Shown here: positions 20,980 through 31,130 of the stretch, piece by piece
Position numbering within the stretch: the first letter of the stretch is position 1
Layout: the number at the start of each line of letters is the position of its first letter
NCBI GenBank assembly: GCA_964036315.1
Contig: OZ038492.1
Location: 33,393,118 to 33,457,117, forward strand
Direction of reading: 5' to 3'
DNA from: Acanthosepion esculentum
Taxonomy: Eukaryota; Mollusca; Cephalopoda; Sepiida; Sepiidae
DNA length: 64,000 nucleotides
Program-made: the position numbers and the translations under genes
The notes under the pieces: generated by a model
Seen by the model: the letters and a program-made list of their open reading frames with translations, nothing else
Databases searched by the model: none
What the model was told of the DNA's origin: nothing

Positions 20980-21345
20980 AAGCGGAACAATTATATTGGA
21001 CTAAATTGCTACGTCTACTGCAAGGAAAGTCGGTTCATTGTGTGGTGCTAGACAATTTTTCTTGCTAGAATCTCTTGCACATAAGTTGCCCATTTGTCCA
21101 TGCATTGAATATTGCTGGTACATCTGCTCTGGTGATTCTGCTTGATGAAATCCAAAGAATGTGCAATGTTATCAGTCCAGGTGTGGAAATCTCGATTTGT
21201 CACTTTCCCACCGCTGTAATGTAGCTTCCCTTTGCTTTTCTATAAATCTTTTCTTGATAATTATTCTAATGAACTTACCTCTTTTAGTACCTCAACTTTA
21301 CAAATTTGAGCACGGTACTAGATTGGTTGTGTGGAATAATACATA
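20980..21345 (+). mobile_element. LINE family 1, 5' part of a SINE-interrupted copy
   Basis: Matches the C-terminal RT/post-RT region: GCTGACCTGAAGCGGAAC near 20972, AGTCGGTTCATTGTGTGGTG near 21029, TGCATTGAATATTGCTGG near 21100, then CNVISPG-like, and LSHRCNVASLCFSINLFLII near 21200. Homology to the 60-kb copy continues to GTACTAGATTGGTTGTG and then breaks at the SINE. Confidence 0.8.
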
Positions 21346-21555
21346 ATGGCTTGGAATGAGAAAGCAGTTTGAATTCCAGTCAGGTTTGTTACATTCACTT
21401 ATGCACAAATACACTTAGGAAAGGTATGAGTCTTTTCCCACTAGCTGTGGATTGAATAGAAAGAAACGGTAGCCTACTGTGGGGAAAATTTTCTGCCTAG
21501 TCAGTTATGAATCGAAAGAGTCCCGATTGTCCAAGCGTGTATCACATATGGCATA
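21346..21555 (+). mobile_element. SINE body inserted into LINE family 1
   Basis: GAATTCCAGTCAGGTTTGTT, CATTCACTTATGCACAAATA, AGGAAAGGTATGAGTC, CCCACTAGCTGTGG, then the distal block GGGGAAAATTTTCTGCCTAG, TCAGTTATGAATCGAAAGAG and CAAGCGTGTATCACATATGG. This is the same order as the copies at 4.3 and 62.2 kb, and it sits between two halves of one LINE copy. Exact edges are uncertain by about 20 bp (left about 21327-21346, right about 21552-21585). Confidence 0.75.
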
Positions 21556-21880
21556 AAACTGAATGACTCAATCGGCAGCTAGGTCTTATCAGTTTACAAT
21601 TGAAATGTCTAGCTGTAACTGTAAGTTCTATGCTAAGTTTTTTCTTTTGTACTTCTCAGTTGTAGAACTCTTCTGACTTGTTGCTTTCCTGTCAACTATG
21701 ATCTTCAAAATTTTAAATGCAATGTCAATCGTTATATTGTCTTTTTAATTCCTATTTTTTTATTCTCTTTCCTTAATGTTTTTCTTTTTCTCATATTCTC
21801 TCTCACTCAGTAACCTCTTGAATCTTAGTGGCTTTACTACCTTGTTTGGGGTGAAATGATTAAAATATATTCAGACATGT
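21556..21880 (+). mobile_element. LINE family 1, 3' part of the interrupted copy
   Basis: Resumes at AGGTCTTATCAGTTTACAAT and continues through AGTTCTATGCTAAG, CTTTCCTGTCAACTATGATC, TTTTAAATGCAATGTCAATC, CACTCAGTAACCTCTTGAAT and CTTAGTGGCTTTACTACCTT, the same 3' UTR order as at 60.15-60.43 kb. Confidence 0.8.
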
Positions 21881-22320
21881 ATCAGCTAAATATAATGTTT
21901 GGCTTGTATATGTGTGTGTAAAATTTCAGATATAACTAAGAATGCCTGTAAAAGGACAATATGAATAGACAAAAGGAAAACGTCCAAGTTTCCTTTCTTG
22001 GCTCGATCTTATATTTCCTTGTATAAGGTGACCTCCAAAATCTATGTAAATTTTCGTGATTTTATCTGATTTCCATAGTATAAGACGAGTGAAAACATAG
22101 GTTCGCCTTGTGCTGCCAGTAGCAGTTAGGTCGGATCTTTTCTGTTAATTCATACCAAATTCTCGTAAAGTGAGGCCCTTCCATTGCACTCCGGTTGGGT
22201 TCACCTCTGTGATCACCATAAATGTGAGCAAGCGACTTCGGTGTGTTATTTTTAACTCTGGGGTCTGCATATGCGCTCATCCCAATAGAAAAAAAACAAA
22301 AAATGAAAAACAAAGACACA
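21881..22320. other. Unassigned; a CpG-richer patch at 22040-22290
   Basis: The minus strand of 22062-22319 is open for 85 codons (SAYADPRVKNNTPKSLAHIY, then GDHRGEPNRSAMEG) with higher GC than its surroundings. It may be a piece of a young element or pseudogene; I do not recognise it. Confidence 0.35.
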
Positions 22321-22610
22321 TGGCACTGTGGATAAGGTGTTAGTTAGATTCAGTGAGAGGACCCAAAGAGTGTGAGTTCAATACCTGGTTAAAGGCAGTG
22401 TAGAACTTGGAGAGTGGAATTAACAGGATTTAACTGATAACCATCAGACATTGCACGTGGAACTAGAACAGTCTACCCCAGTGAGTGAAATAAAGGGTTC
22501 AGTTCGACATTCCAACCATCTGAAGAATGCTGGAGTGTACAACGGCTGAAATGTTGTGATAAATATGGTGACAAAGATGAGGACAATAGTCTGAATAATG
22601 TAAATAGTGT
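22321..22610 (+). mobile_element. tRNA-derived SINE (family T), copy 1
   Basis: The head TGGCACTGTGGATAAGG resembles a Pol III A box and GTGAGTTCAATACCTGG a B box, at tRNA-like spacing. The body has ACTAGAACAGTCTACCCCAG and AATAAAGGGTTCAGTTCGAC. The tail has CTGAAGA (22520-22526), GTGTACAACGGC, TGAAATGTTGTG, then AAAGATGAGGACAATAGTC and AATAATGTAAATAGTGT. Other copies: 24615 (-), 24985, 25370, 26230 and perhaps 61640. Confidence 0.7.
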
Positions 22611-22641
22611 AAAAAAAAAAAAAAATTTTTTTTTTTTTTTT
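22611..22641. repeat. A15-T16 homopolymer palindrome
   Basis: Fifteen A followed by sixteen T at the 3' end of the SINE, a perfect self-complementary run. The A-run is probably the SINE tail and the T-run a later inverted addition or a separate tail. Confidence 0.9.
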
Positions 22642-22916
22642 AATTGTAAAAAAATTGCTTGTAAGTACCTCAAATATCATCTGCACTTATAAAATACAAT
22701 TTTTCATTCTGGGTGTTGGAGTTGTTGCGAGGTGAACTAAACAAATTTTGATTTAAAATTTATTTCTTGGAGTGAATTAATATTTGCAATAAGTAACTTT
22801 ACATTATTTGGGGTGAATTAACAGAAAAAATCCATTAGGCCTATCATAGCAATCCCTAAGAGTCTAAAATAAAGCTCATCTTATTACAAATGTTGTTTTG
22901 CTTATCAAATCAAAAA
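22642..22916. other. Unassigned AT-rich DNA
   Basis: Nothing recognised. Confidence 0.4.
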
Positions 22917-22924
22917 GAATAAAG

Positions 22925-23494
22925 CAGTCATGGGCAAACTGTGGGCTCCCAGGCCTTCTGAATGGCATACCTAATTTCATCAGGAAAATAACATTAAAAT
23001 GTTTGTTTCCTTTCGTTCTCACTTTTCACTCATACACTCTTCTTGTGCATAGCCACATACATAAACGGTGATTAAGCCTTGAATTTTGTAACATTTCATT
23101 AAAGGTAACGTTGTCAGCATTTTAAACTGTTGCCGATTTTCACTAAGGATGATCATAAGTGTAAACACCTTTTGCTTCAGAAACCAGAAATGTTAAGGAT
23201 AATTTATTTTTCTCTAGCAAATAAATATACTTCTTTAAAATGTGTTTTCATCATCAAATGAATAAATTAGAAACAGATCACACAGCAGTGTGTGTTAATC
23301 ACTCTGTCATCAGTGATATTATATCAGGATTTCTTTCTTTTTTTTTTTTTTTTTTTAATTATAGAAGGAATCAACTTTTCTCCATTTCTTTTGTTGCAAA
23401 AATGGCTGTGGTTTCTGTAATGAAAAAAAATTTTAGTAGTGCGGTCCACCTTATGATGAACTGTACCTCATTCAAAAAATGTTGCCCATGCCTG
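22925..23494. mobile_element. Non-autonomous hAT-type element, 570 bp
   Basis: Starts CAGTCATGGGCAAACTG and ends TTGCCCATGCCTG; the inverted ends match at 12 of 13 positions. Flanks are GAATAAAG (22917-22924) and AAATAAAG (23495-23502), a 7-of-8 match of the 8-bp target duplication typical of hAT. The subterminal GTGCGGTCCACC string near 23439 recalls the GCGGCCC subterminal motif of hAT elements that begin CAGGCATGGGCAAAC. No transposase remains. A 20-bp T-run is at about 23336-23356. Confidence 0.75.
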
Positions 23495-23502
23495 AAATAA
23501 AG

Positions 23503-24614
23503 TATTAACATGAATCTTTATGAAAATATCAATGATGATTTCTTACAACTCACATGAATGAAAACAAAAGTTGCGTATTCTATAATTGAGAAAAATAAAA
23601 ATTTTATCGTATCTAAAACATTTTGTTGCTTAACACCACAAAAATACTGTGTAATGTGTGTTATTGAAAAAAAAGTTAAACTAAATGTTATTTAACATTA
23701 CAATGATAATGAATTTTAATTAGAAATATAGATTGTATGTTATACTGAATGTTATTAACACTACTATGAGAAATGATTGGTGTGAAAGTGAATGCACCTA
23801 TAGCTCTATAAATTAAGAACAAAAGATTTTTTTGCATTACTGTGCATGTTTGCAAATTGTTGTGTAATCATTTCTTGAATATTGCATTTTAATGTGAAAT
23901 CAAGGAGTAAAAGTAGTCTTATTGCAATTATAATGTAAACTGTTTCAACTTAAGTTTTTATGTTGGTAGCTCTTATACCGAGGTAATTGTCAAGTCTTTG
24001 TGACTGTTGTATTAGACGGCCCTCTGTTTTGGGGGATAATTTTTAAGATTTAAAGATTGCCTGGGAGTGAAGGGGAATGAGAAGACTAGAAAGAACCAGA
24101 AAACCAATCCTAAACAGGGAACAAGGTATGGATCTCTACTCCTGTTCAAAAGACTGGACAGGAGTATGAACTGGACGATAGGTGAACCTATGTACTCCCA
24201 TTTATATACATGCACACATTTGTGTGAGTAATACTTTTCATAGTCTACAAATGTTCTGGCTCCAGCAGAAGTTCACATGTAAATAATTGATCTTTTTTTT
24301 TTTTTTTTAAAATGGATCCGATACTATTGTTAATGTAAACCTACTGCAGTTTACATGTAGAGATTAAAAAGACAGTTTTGGGAACCACTTACTCAAAACC
24401 CCATAAAGACATGTTTTTCTATATATTTAATGTTAATTGCTAATAATTAGTATTACTTAATTATTTGTGAAGAAGTATAATGTAATTGCTTTGTATAATA
24501 AATAAATATTTATGAATCTAGACTGACTTTAATATGCCTAAGGCTTTGACCTCTTTAACTTGTCAAGAGTGGGCTTGTCAAGTAGTATGATAATGATATA
24601 AACTGAATTTAAAA
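23503..24614. other. AT-rich, non-coding
   Basis: No gene or recognised repeat; a T-run at about 24292-24308. Confidence 0.45.
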
Positions 24615-24955
24615 CTGTATCACATTCACACTACTTGCATTGTTCGGACTGTTGTCCTCATCTTTATTGCCATAGTCACAACGTTTTGGCTGTTGTACAC
24701 TCCGACCTTCTTCAGGTAATATACATATGAATTTTGAACTGGACCCTCTATTTAGTCCATGGGGTTAGTTGTTCTAATTGCATGTTTTTTTTGGATATTT
24801 TGGTATTGGTTAATTCTCTTTTGTAACTCAACTCTGCAAGTTTTTTTTGTTTTTTTTTTCCCTCTGCTGTAGCCAGATATTGAACTCACAAATCTTTGGT
24901 TCACGTCACTTTTTGGGATTATTCAACCAATGCTTTTATCCATAGCAGAGGGAAC
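24615..24955 (-). mobile_element. tRNA-derived SINE family T, minus copy
   Basis: Inverted copy. On the minus strand it reads (head) ATTGGTTGAATAATCCC and a B-box-like GTGAGTTCAATATCTGG, then AATAGAGGGTCCAGTTC, CTGAAGAAGGTCGGAGTG (24715 downward), TACAACAGCCAAAACGTTGT, GAGGACAACAGTCC. It carries a compensating change in the tail helix relative to the other copies. Confidence 0.7.
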
Positions 24956-24984
24956 AAAAAAAAGTTGGAATGTTGATTTACTAA

Positions 24985-25195
24985 AGGGAATTAACTGATA
25001 CTGAGATATATCAAAAAAAGGGCATGGTGCATGGAATTAGAATAATCTACCCCTGTGGACTAAATAATGGGTTTGATTTGAAATTCCAATGTATATCACT
25101 TGAAGACGGTTGGAGTTTACACTGGCTAAAACATTGTGAATATGGCAATAAAGATGAGGACAACAGTCCAAATGATGTAAATAGTTATAATACCA
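24985..25195 (+). mobile_element. tRNA-derived SINE family T, plus copy (5'-truncated)
   Basis: TAACTGATACTGAG, GGAATTAGAATAATCTACCC, AATTCCAATGTATATCAC, TTGAAGA (25100-25106), ACATTGTGAATATGGCAATA, AAGATGAGGACAACAGTCC. Lies head-to-head with the minus copy just upstream, about 30 bp away, forming a fold-back pair. Confidence 0.7.
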
Positions 25196-25369
25196 CATCT
25201 TAGAAAGATAGGCAGATATTGAATCAAATTCTTTTGCCCCTTTTTTTGTGATTAGTCTTGTAAACCTTTGTATATTCCAGATTCTATAAAAGAAATAACT
25301 AAGTAATTGCTGCATTAATAAAGAACATTAAAAAATAGTTGTCAATCATTTCTGTTGAGATAAAAGCCT

Positions 25370-25665
25370 TGTGAATTAAAGTGTTGGTTTGTGAATTTAG
25401 TGGTATAGAAATTGCGAGTTCAATCCCTGGGCCATGCAGTGCAGACTTAGACTTAGTGAAAACAGGATGAGCAACATTAAATAAGAAACAGATGAGATGT
25501 TCTTGGACAGAACAAGAACAATTGATCTCTGTAGATTAAATAGTTCAGTTAAAAATTTTCTTAACTTTACTTGCATTGACCAGTACCTGATGGAAGCTGA
25601 AGAGTGCAATGAGCTGAGATATGGTGATAAAAATGAGGACTATAATCTGTATGTAAATAGTTTTC
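25370..25665 (+). mobile_element. tRNA-derived SINE family T, diverged copy
   Basis: AAGTGTTGGTTTGTGAATTT and GCGAGTTCAATCCCTGGGCC (B-box type), GATGTTCTTGGACAGAACAA, TCTGTAGATTAAATAG, CCTGATGGAAGCTGAAGAG, ATATGGTGATAAAAATGAGG, ATGTAAATAG. The tail module is partly lost. Confidence 0.65.
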
Positions 25666-26229
25666 AATCAATTATTTACTATAAGGTTACACTGAAATGT
25701 TTTGTTTTTTTTTGTTTTTTTTTGCTTTAATCAAAACCCATCTGTTTCATCATGTTTACTTATGGTAGAATTGATTTAATCTTTTAATATTTAAAAAAAA
25801 AATGCTATTTAATAGGTGAAACTAATATGACCCTTTGTCTTTCCCAACATTTTAAAGAACTGAACTTTGTTCTGAATTAAAGAATGAAGTTGTCGAAAAA
25901 TAAATGTGTAAAGATGAGGCTAGGGACTTATTAATGAACCAACCTGTTTTAAGAAATCTAATTTTAATAAGACAACTTGCATACAGATTTATCATGGTCT
26001 TCATTGGAATTATTTATACAAATTCCTACATGAGTTTTATAAACTGTAATCAGACCAAAACCAATAGTTGATTATTTTATTGATGTCAAATTACATGTGG
26101 TTACGTCTTTATCTGCTGGTAAAACAGATTGTTAAAACAGACTAGAAAGTGCTTTTGTTGCATTGTAGGTCAACCTCTAATATTAAAATACAAGCAAGTT
26201 AATATTCCTAGTATGATCTGAGTATTTTT
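25666..26229. other. Unassigned AT-rich DNA
   Basis: T- and A-runs (25700-25730, 25790-25801); no gene. Confidence 0.4.
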
Positions 26230-26585
26230 CCTATGGCCTCAGGGATAAAAGCATTGGCATGTGAATTTGGTGACAGTAATTGTGAGTTCAATCCCTGGGC
26301 CAGGCAGTATATACTTGCACTCTGGAAACTGGCAAGCAATAACTGAGCAGTACAAAATAAAAATAAGAACTAGGCGAGATATTCCTAGACAGTACAATGA
26401 GAACAGTCTACACCCTTAGATTAAATAAAGGGTTCAATTTAGAAATTCCTGTAGGTTACGCATATCAATAGACACCTGAGGAAGGCTGGAGAGCACAGTG
26501 GCTGAAATGTGATTATTGTTTTCATCTGTGTTGCTATAATCACAGCAACACAGATGAAAACAATAGTCTGAATATAGTGTAAGTA
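26230..26585 (+). mobile_element. tRNA-derived SINE family T with an internal hairpin
   Basis: Head GATAAAAGCATTGGCATGTG and GTGAGTTCAATCCCTGGGCC, body GATATTCCTAGACAGTACAA and TTAAATAAAGGGTTCAATTT, tail CCTGAGGAAGGCTGG and GTGGCTGAAATGTG. Then comes a perfect inverted repeat (26515-26535 with 26544-26564) in place of the usual GTGATTATGGCAATAAAGATG block, ending AATAGTCTGAATATAGTGT. Confidence 0.75.
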
Positions 26586-26879
26586 AAAAAATAATTTATC
26601 TGAATATGCACAAACATTTTGTTTCCCAATTTTCTTAAAATTAGGCATTTATACTGCAAATTAAAAAAAAAAATTATTTAAAAGATCTAGCACTACTTTC
26701 TGCTTGTGGAGAAAAGAAAAAAAAAAGAAACTTTGAGGTTTGTTACTGTGACGGTGCCTATTAAAATATTTAAAGTGTTTTAGTGCATCTGTACTAAAAT
26801 ATCAGTTTTTACATTTTTTAAAATTTTTATTTTTTTAGCAAAATAAATTCCATGTCTTTTGTAACTTTTTAACTTTTAC
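26586..26879. other. Unassigned AT-rich DNA
   Basis: No feature recognised. Confidence 0.4.
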
Positions 26880-27365
26880 AATCCCTTGATTACTTTTTAG
26901 GTTACTTGCTGTTTCACCCTGCTTCTCTTGTTTTTAATGTCCTGTGTGTATTAGTTTCTCCAGGTTTTGTTCCCTTGTGTTGCAGAAATTTCAACTTTTT
27001 TATTTTTTTCTGATAGTATGTTTCCTTGTATTTCCTCTTTTCCTTAAAACTTCCTCATTGCTCACATGTTTTGTCCATGGCATTCTCAGCATTTGTCAGT
27101 AGAAGTACATCTGTTGCTTAGTTTCTTCATCTAATGAAGAGATTGTCCAGCATTCATTACCGCATAGGAGATTAGGGTCAGTACTTTGTTTGTAAAGAAA
27201 TTTTCCTCTCTCTTAATACTTAGTTTCTGGGTGACTTTCACAGTTTCTATTTGCCTTTGAATTTTGTCACATTTTTTGTTGTTTGTTTAGGACACTACCA
27301 AAATACTTACATTTCTGTACCTGCTTGATTTTGATGTCATCCTATACCTAGCTCACACCATGTTC
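26880..27365 (-). mobile_element. LINE family 2 fragment (minus)
   Basis: The minus strand matches the region just after the RT catalytic box through the C-terminus: IKQVQKCKYFGSV-like near 27350-27300, then SYAVMNAGQSLH-like, MLRMPWTKHVSNEEVLRKRG near 27095-27040, and EKTNTHRT-like near 26950. Stops and frameshifts throughout. The order agrees with 39.9-40.45 kb. Confidence 0.7.
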
Positions 27366-28883
27366 TCAGAGAGCCAAGAAGCCCATGAGTCTCTGAAAGA
27401 TTCTTAAAAATTATAATTAGATAAATAAATCTCCAATTTAATTCCTGAGTTTTGTATTTTAACTTAAAAAGAGCAAAATGAAATAAAAATGCAAGAAACA
27501 CTTCAGTGTATGAAGAAATGAAGCAATGTTAAACAGATATGAAAAGGATTGAAGTGGGGGAGCTGGTTCACCCAGGTGGGCCTCCTTTATTTCTGGTAAC
27601 CAATATTTTTACATCCAATCTGCCACTGTTTGTGAAGACTCCATGTAGAGTATAGTGTTGCACCCACACCATTTCAGTAGCAAATGAACTTTTTCTTTTC
27701 TAGGGTCAGTTTACTAGCTCAGGTAAGATAGACTGATTACAATGCTACAGGCCTCTAATGATCCTCTTATAACTAGGGATAAAAGTGGATCCATGTCTTT
27801 CCCAATGGCATTAGTGCAAAGTAAATGCAAACTGACCCAGCTGGAGTTTGAACTTGCTTTGCTAATTCCATCCTCTGTCCTGATAACTTGCACCATTTTT
27901 AGACTCTAAATATTTCCGTTAATTCTGTTTGATTTATGATCCTCACTTCTTCTAATAACAGGTAACGAGCAACGACTTTAGAGATGGGTAAGTTTTCTAA
28001 TGACACCCTTCTGTTCAAAGTACCTATGTGTGATCTCCCTAATGATGTTAAACCATGGCGTTCTATATTGTAGTATAGAACGCCATGTGTTAAACCCAAA
28101 TCAATTCAATTGTTTTAAATTGATTCTTTTTAAAACACTTCCCTTTTTTTTTTTTAAATATCCTTTTCCTCCTCATTAACAGCAGATATTATGTTTTCTT
28201 CTTCTCGCAACCATCCAGTTTGGAGATCAAAATTTACATGTCTATATACGTGATGAATTTTCTTTCCTTTTTTGTTTGTTTTTGTTGTTTCTATTTGTTA
28301 TGTTAATCTTGCACTTCAATTTGTTTAATTTTTAAGATTGTCTTTCAAGATTTTCTAAAATAAATGATCATTTCTTTTAGTCATCAACTTTTCATTACTA
28401 GGAATCCATTTTTATACTGTGGCTTGCATTTTGTAGGTGTGTTTTTATAGGTAAAACCTACAATAGAAGTAATTTGATAATTTAAAGCAATCTTTCATTA
28501 GTCTTTTGGATTATTCTATGAATAGGCAACAGCTTTCTACCTATAATTTGTGGAGACTAGAAATTGTTTTATTTGTAATTGGACTAAAAATGATTTCAGG
28601 TTAATGCTGCATATTTGTACTGCAATTTGTCAGAAATAAAGTTTCAAAACCTTGAAACTGGCTTTTTTTCATTAAATTTCTTCTGCTGTCCTTTGGCGTT
28701 CAAGTGTATGGTGCATCTGGTCATGATTAAAGCAACAATCTGCAGAATACTTAATAATAAATAACTCCTTAATGATATTTTCATTTTATGTATTTTTGAA
28801 TGATTTTTTTTCATGTATTATTTACTTGCCTGCTCAAATTAAATCTTTTGTTTTACTTAAAATATCTTATCCCTTTATTAAAT
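27366..28883. other. Unassigned; includes a possible repeat at 27540-28110
   Basis: 27540-28110 has fewer A/T runs than its surroundings and three minus-strand open stretches in shifting frames (RRVSLENLPISKVVARYLLL near 28010-27950; ALMPLGKTWIHFY near 27820-27780). It may be a decayed element; not recognised. A perfect 13-bp hairpin (28055-28067 with 28074-28086, loop TTGTAG) lies inside. The remainder is AT-rich. Confidence 0.35.
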
Positions 28884-29108
28884 ACTGTATATACTTGAGT
28901 ATAATGCAAGATTTTATCAGTTTTTATACAGAAAAACAGGTGGGTGTTGCACTATACACAAGTAATTTTTTTTGAAGAGGTTAAAACTTATGCATTTTTA
29001 GTGACCAGTTGCACTACGCACAGATACATTTTTTTCTGGTGGGGGTTAAAATTCTTGCAAAAAGATTCAGAAGTCACACTATAAATGAAATCAGTGTATA
29101 TACAATAT
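28884..29108. mobile_element. Probable short DNA element
   Basis: Ends ATACTGTATATACTTG and CAGTGTATATACAATAT are imperfect inverted copies. Twice inside is a GTTGCACTA(T/C)(A/G)CACA motif followed by a T-run and GGTTAAAA (28935-28985 and 29008-29050), i.e. an internal diverged tandem pair of about 70 bp. No coding sequence. Confidence 0.4.
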
Positions 29109-29229
29109 ATGCTACAAAAATGACCATTTTAGACTATTTGGCAATGAATAAAAGCAACTTACTCACTGGAGTGCTTGTTGATTGCTCATTCTCAGGTTAA
29201 GAATGCATTTCATATATGCATTTGGCCAT
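29109..29229. other. Unassigned AT-rich DNA
   Basis: Nothing recognised. Confidence 0.35.
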
Positions 29230-30425
29230 ATCATAAATGTTTTCTGGAATCCTCAGATATTTCAGGTCTTTCATCATCAGCCACTATTCATCACTTAGGC
29301 AATCCAACTGCTTCTAATTTTTTCTAATTTTTAAATTTTAATGCAATTTATAAAACTCAACCAATATCTAATTAATGAGATTTTTATTTCCTCACTATGA
29401 ATTTAGTTGAAGCCTTAAATGAAATTGTTGTTGCATTTATTTTTATAATCAATTCTATGGGTTAAATAGTAGGTTAGGTTGGGCCGGTAGCATTGGGTAT
29501 CAGTCAGTTTAAAAAAGACTACTCTGAATCCCAAACTATGGAGAAAGCAACAGGTAACCATTCCATTATCTTTCCAAAGAAGTCAATAATTCACAGATAT
29601 GGAGTTCTGTGATTGCCCTAAGCCTGAGTGTGACATAGAATTAAAATAAAATCTATACTGTGAAAATTACATTTTTTTGCTGCTTTTTTTGTACTATTCA
29701 TTTTTTTTTTTTTTTAAGTATTTTTTAAGTACAATCCAATTCTAAACTAAATTTTTAAAAATTATTGAATGTGATAAGATAAATCATTAATTTGATAATA
29801 GATGTCAGCAGTAAATCTTTCTTGTATTTATCTATTCAAATTGGCTATCAATGTTTAAAAAAAAATGTACACCTTATATACTTTGGGACAATATACAGAT
29901 GTCTATTTGTCTATAATCTGCCCAGTTTGAGTTCATGTATGAATAGAACTAGCTTTTAATCAGTAGATCAGCATTGCTAATTTGAATAGAACTCTTAGAT
30001 TTTAGTTTGTGTGTGCTTCTACATTAGGTATCTCCACTTTTTTGCTGATAAAAGCAGCATAGCATGATGAATAAAAGGCCTCAAATTTAAGAAAAGCAGT
30101 TTTATCATCAAAATGTTTGTTATTAAGAGAAAATACCAAAGTATTATTTTATTTTATTAAATTTTTTAATCCTTTCTAGCATGTTTGAAATTTTAGTTAA
30201 AAAAAAATCATTCTTCTTTTTTTTTTCTTTTTGTGTTAACGGTTGATGTAATTCATAGTGAGGAAATAGAAAATCTCATTAATTAGATATTGGTTGAGTT
30301 TTATAAATTGCATTAAAATTTAAAAATTAGAAAAAAATTAGAAGCAGTTGGATTGCCTAAGTGATGAATAGTGGCTGATGATGAAAGACCTGAAATATCT
30401 GAGGGTTCCAGAAAGCATTTATGAT
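29230..30425. repeat. Large inverted repeat (fold-back), arms about 180 bp
   Basis: The arm at 29230-29412 and the arm at 30248-30425 are inverted near-identical copies. Shared text on the right arm: TCATAGTGAGGAAAT, CTCATTAATTAGATATTGGT, AGAAGCAGTTGGATTGCCTA, GTGATGAATAGTGGCTGATG, ATGAAAGACCTGAAATATCT. The spacer is about 835 bp. The right arm lies inside copy A of the unclassified repeat, so the left arm is probably an inverted partial duplication of it. Confidence 0.8.
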
Positions 30426-31130
30426 TAATGTTTTAGCCCCCCCCCCCGCTTTTTTTCCCAAGTGAAAAACATATTAGATTTGGAAATTCCTGCAAAAATA
30501 AATTGTCAGATTTTAATGAAACTTTCAATACTTATTCACAATTGAATGAAATTATTTATGGAATTTTTTTAAGAAATTTTGGTAAAAAAAATTTTTTTTT
30601 TTTAACATGTTAAAGAAATAATTTTTAATTATTTAATTAAAAAAGCTTTTAATTGCTTTTATAAATAGTATTTATTAAAAACTTTTTATGAATAATGAAT
30701 TTTTACATAAATTGTTTTTAATTATAATAATTTATAATATATATAATTCTTTTAAAATTCTCCATTGCTTTCATCTGGTTAGGTGATATCGTTATTAAGG
30801 GAAAACTATATTTATTAATCAAAAATTGAAAAGCTTAATACAAATTATTTTGCACCACGATTTTTTAAATAATTTAAAATTTATGTATATAAAATATTAT
30901 GTAATGTGCCCATTTTTGAATGTTTGGTTGACCATACACAACATTATCAGAAAATAAGAGTGATGACTATAGTAAATTTAAAATCAACATTCCTAAAATT
31001 ACATTATGGAGAATGTTTTCCAACTTTTTTAAGATTACTGAGTAATTAAAAATTTTAAAAAAAGTGCTCATGTCATTTTCTTAAATTGTTTTAACAGATA
31101 AAGTCTCCATAGAACAACAATCATTATGTC
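30040..31130 (+). repeat. Unclassified dispersed repeat, copy A
   Basis: Shares with copy B, in order: GTTTTATCATCAAAAT, AAGAGAAAATACCAAAGTA, TTTGGAAATTCCTGCAAAAA, TTTTAATGAAACTTTCAATA, CTTTTAATTGCTTTTATAAA, ATGAATAATGAATTTTTACA, ATACACAACATTATCAGAAA and ATAAGAG. Carries the right arm of the fold-back as an extra internal block compared with copies B and C. A poly-C run lies at about 30438-30448. Confidence 0.6.
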
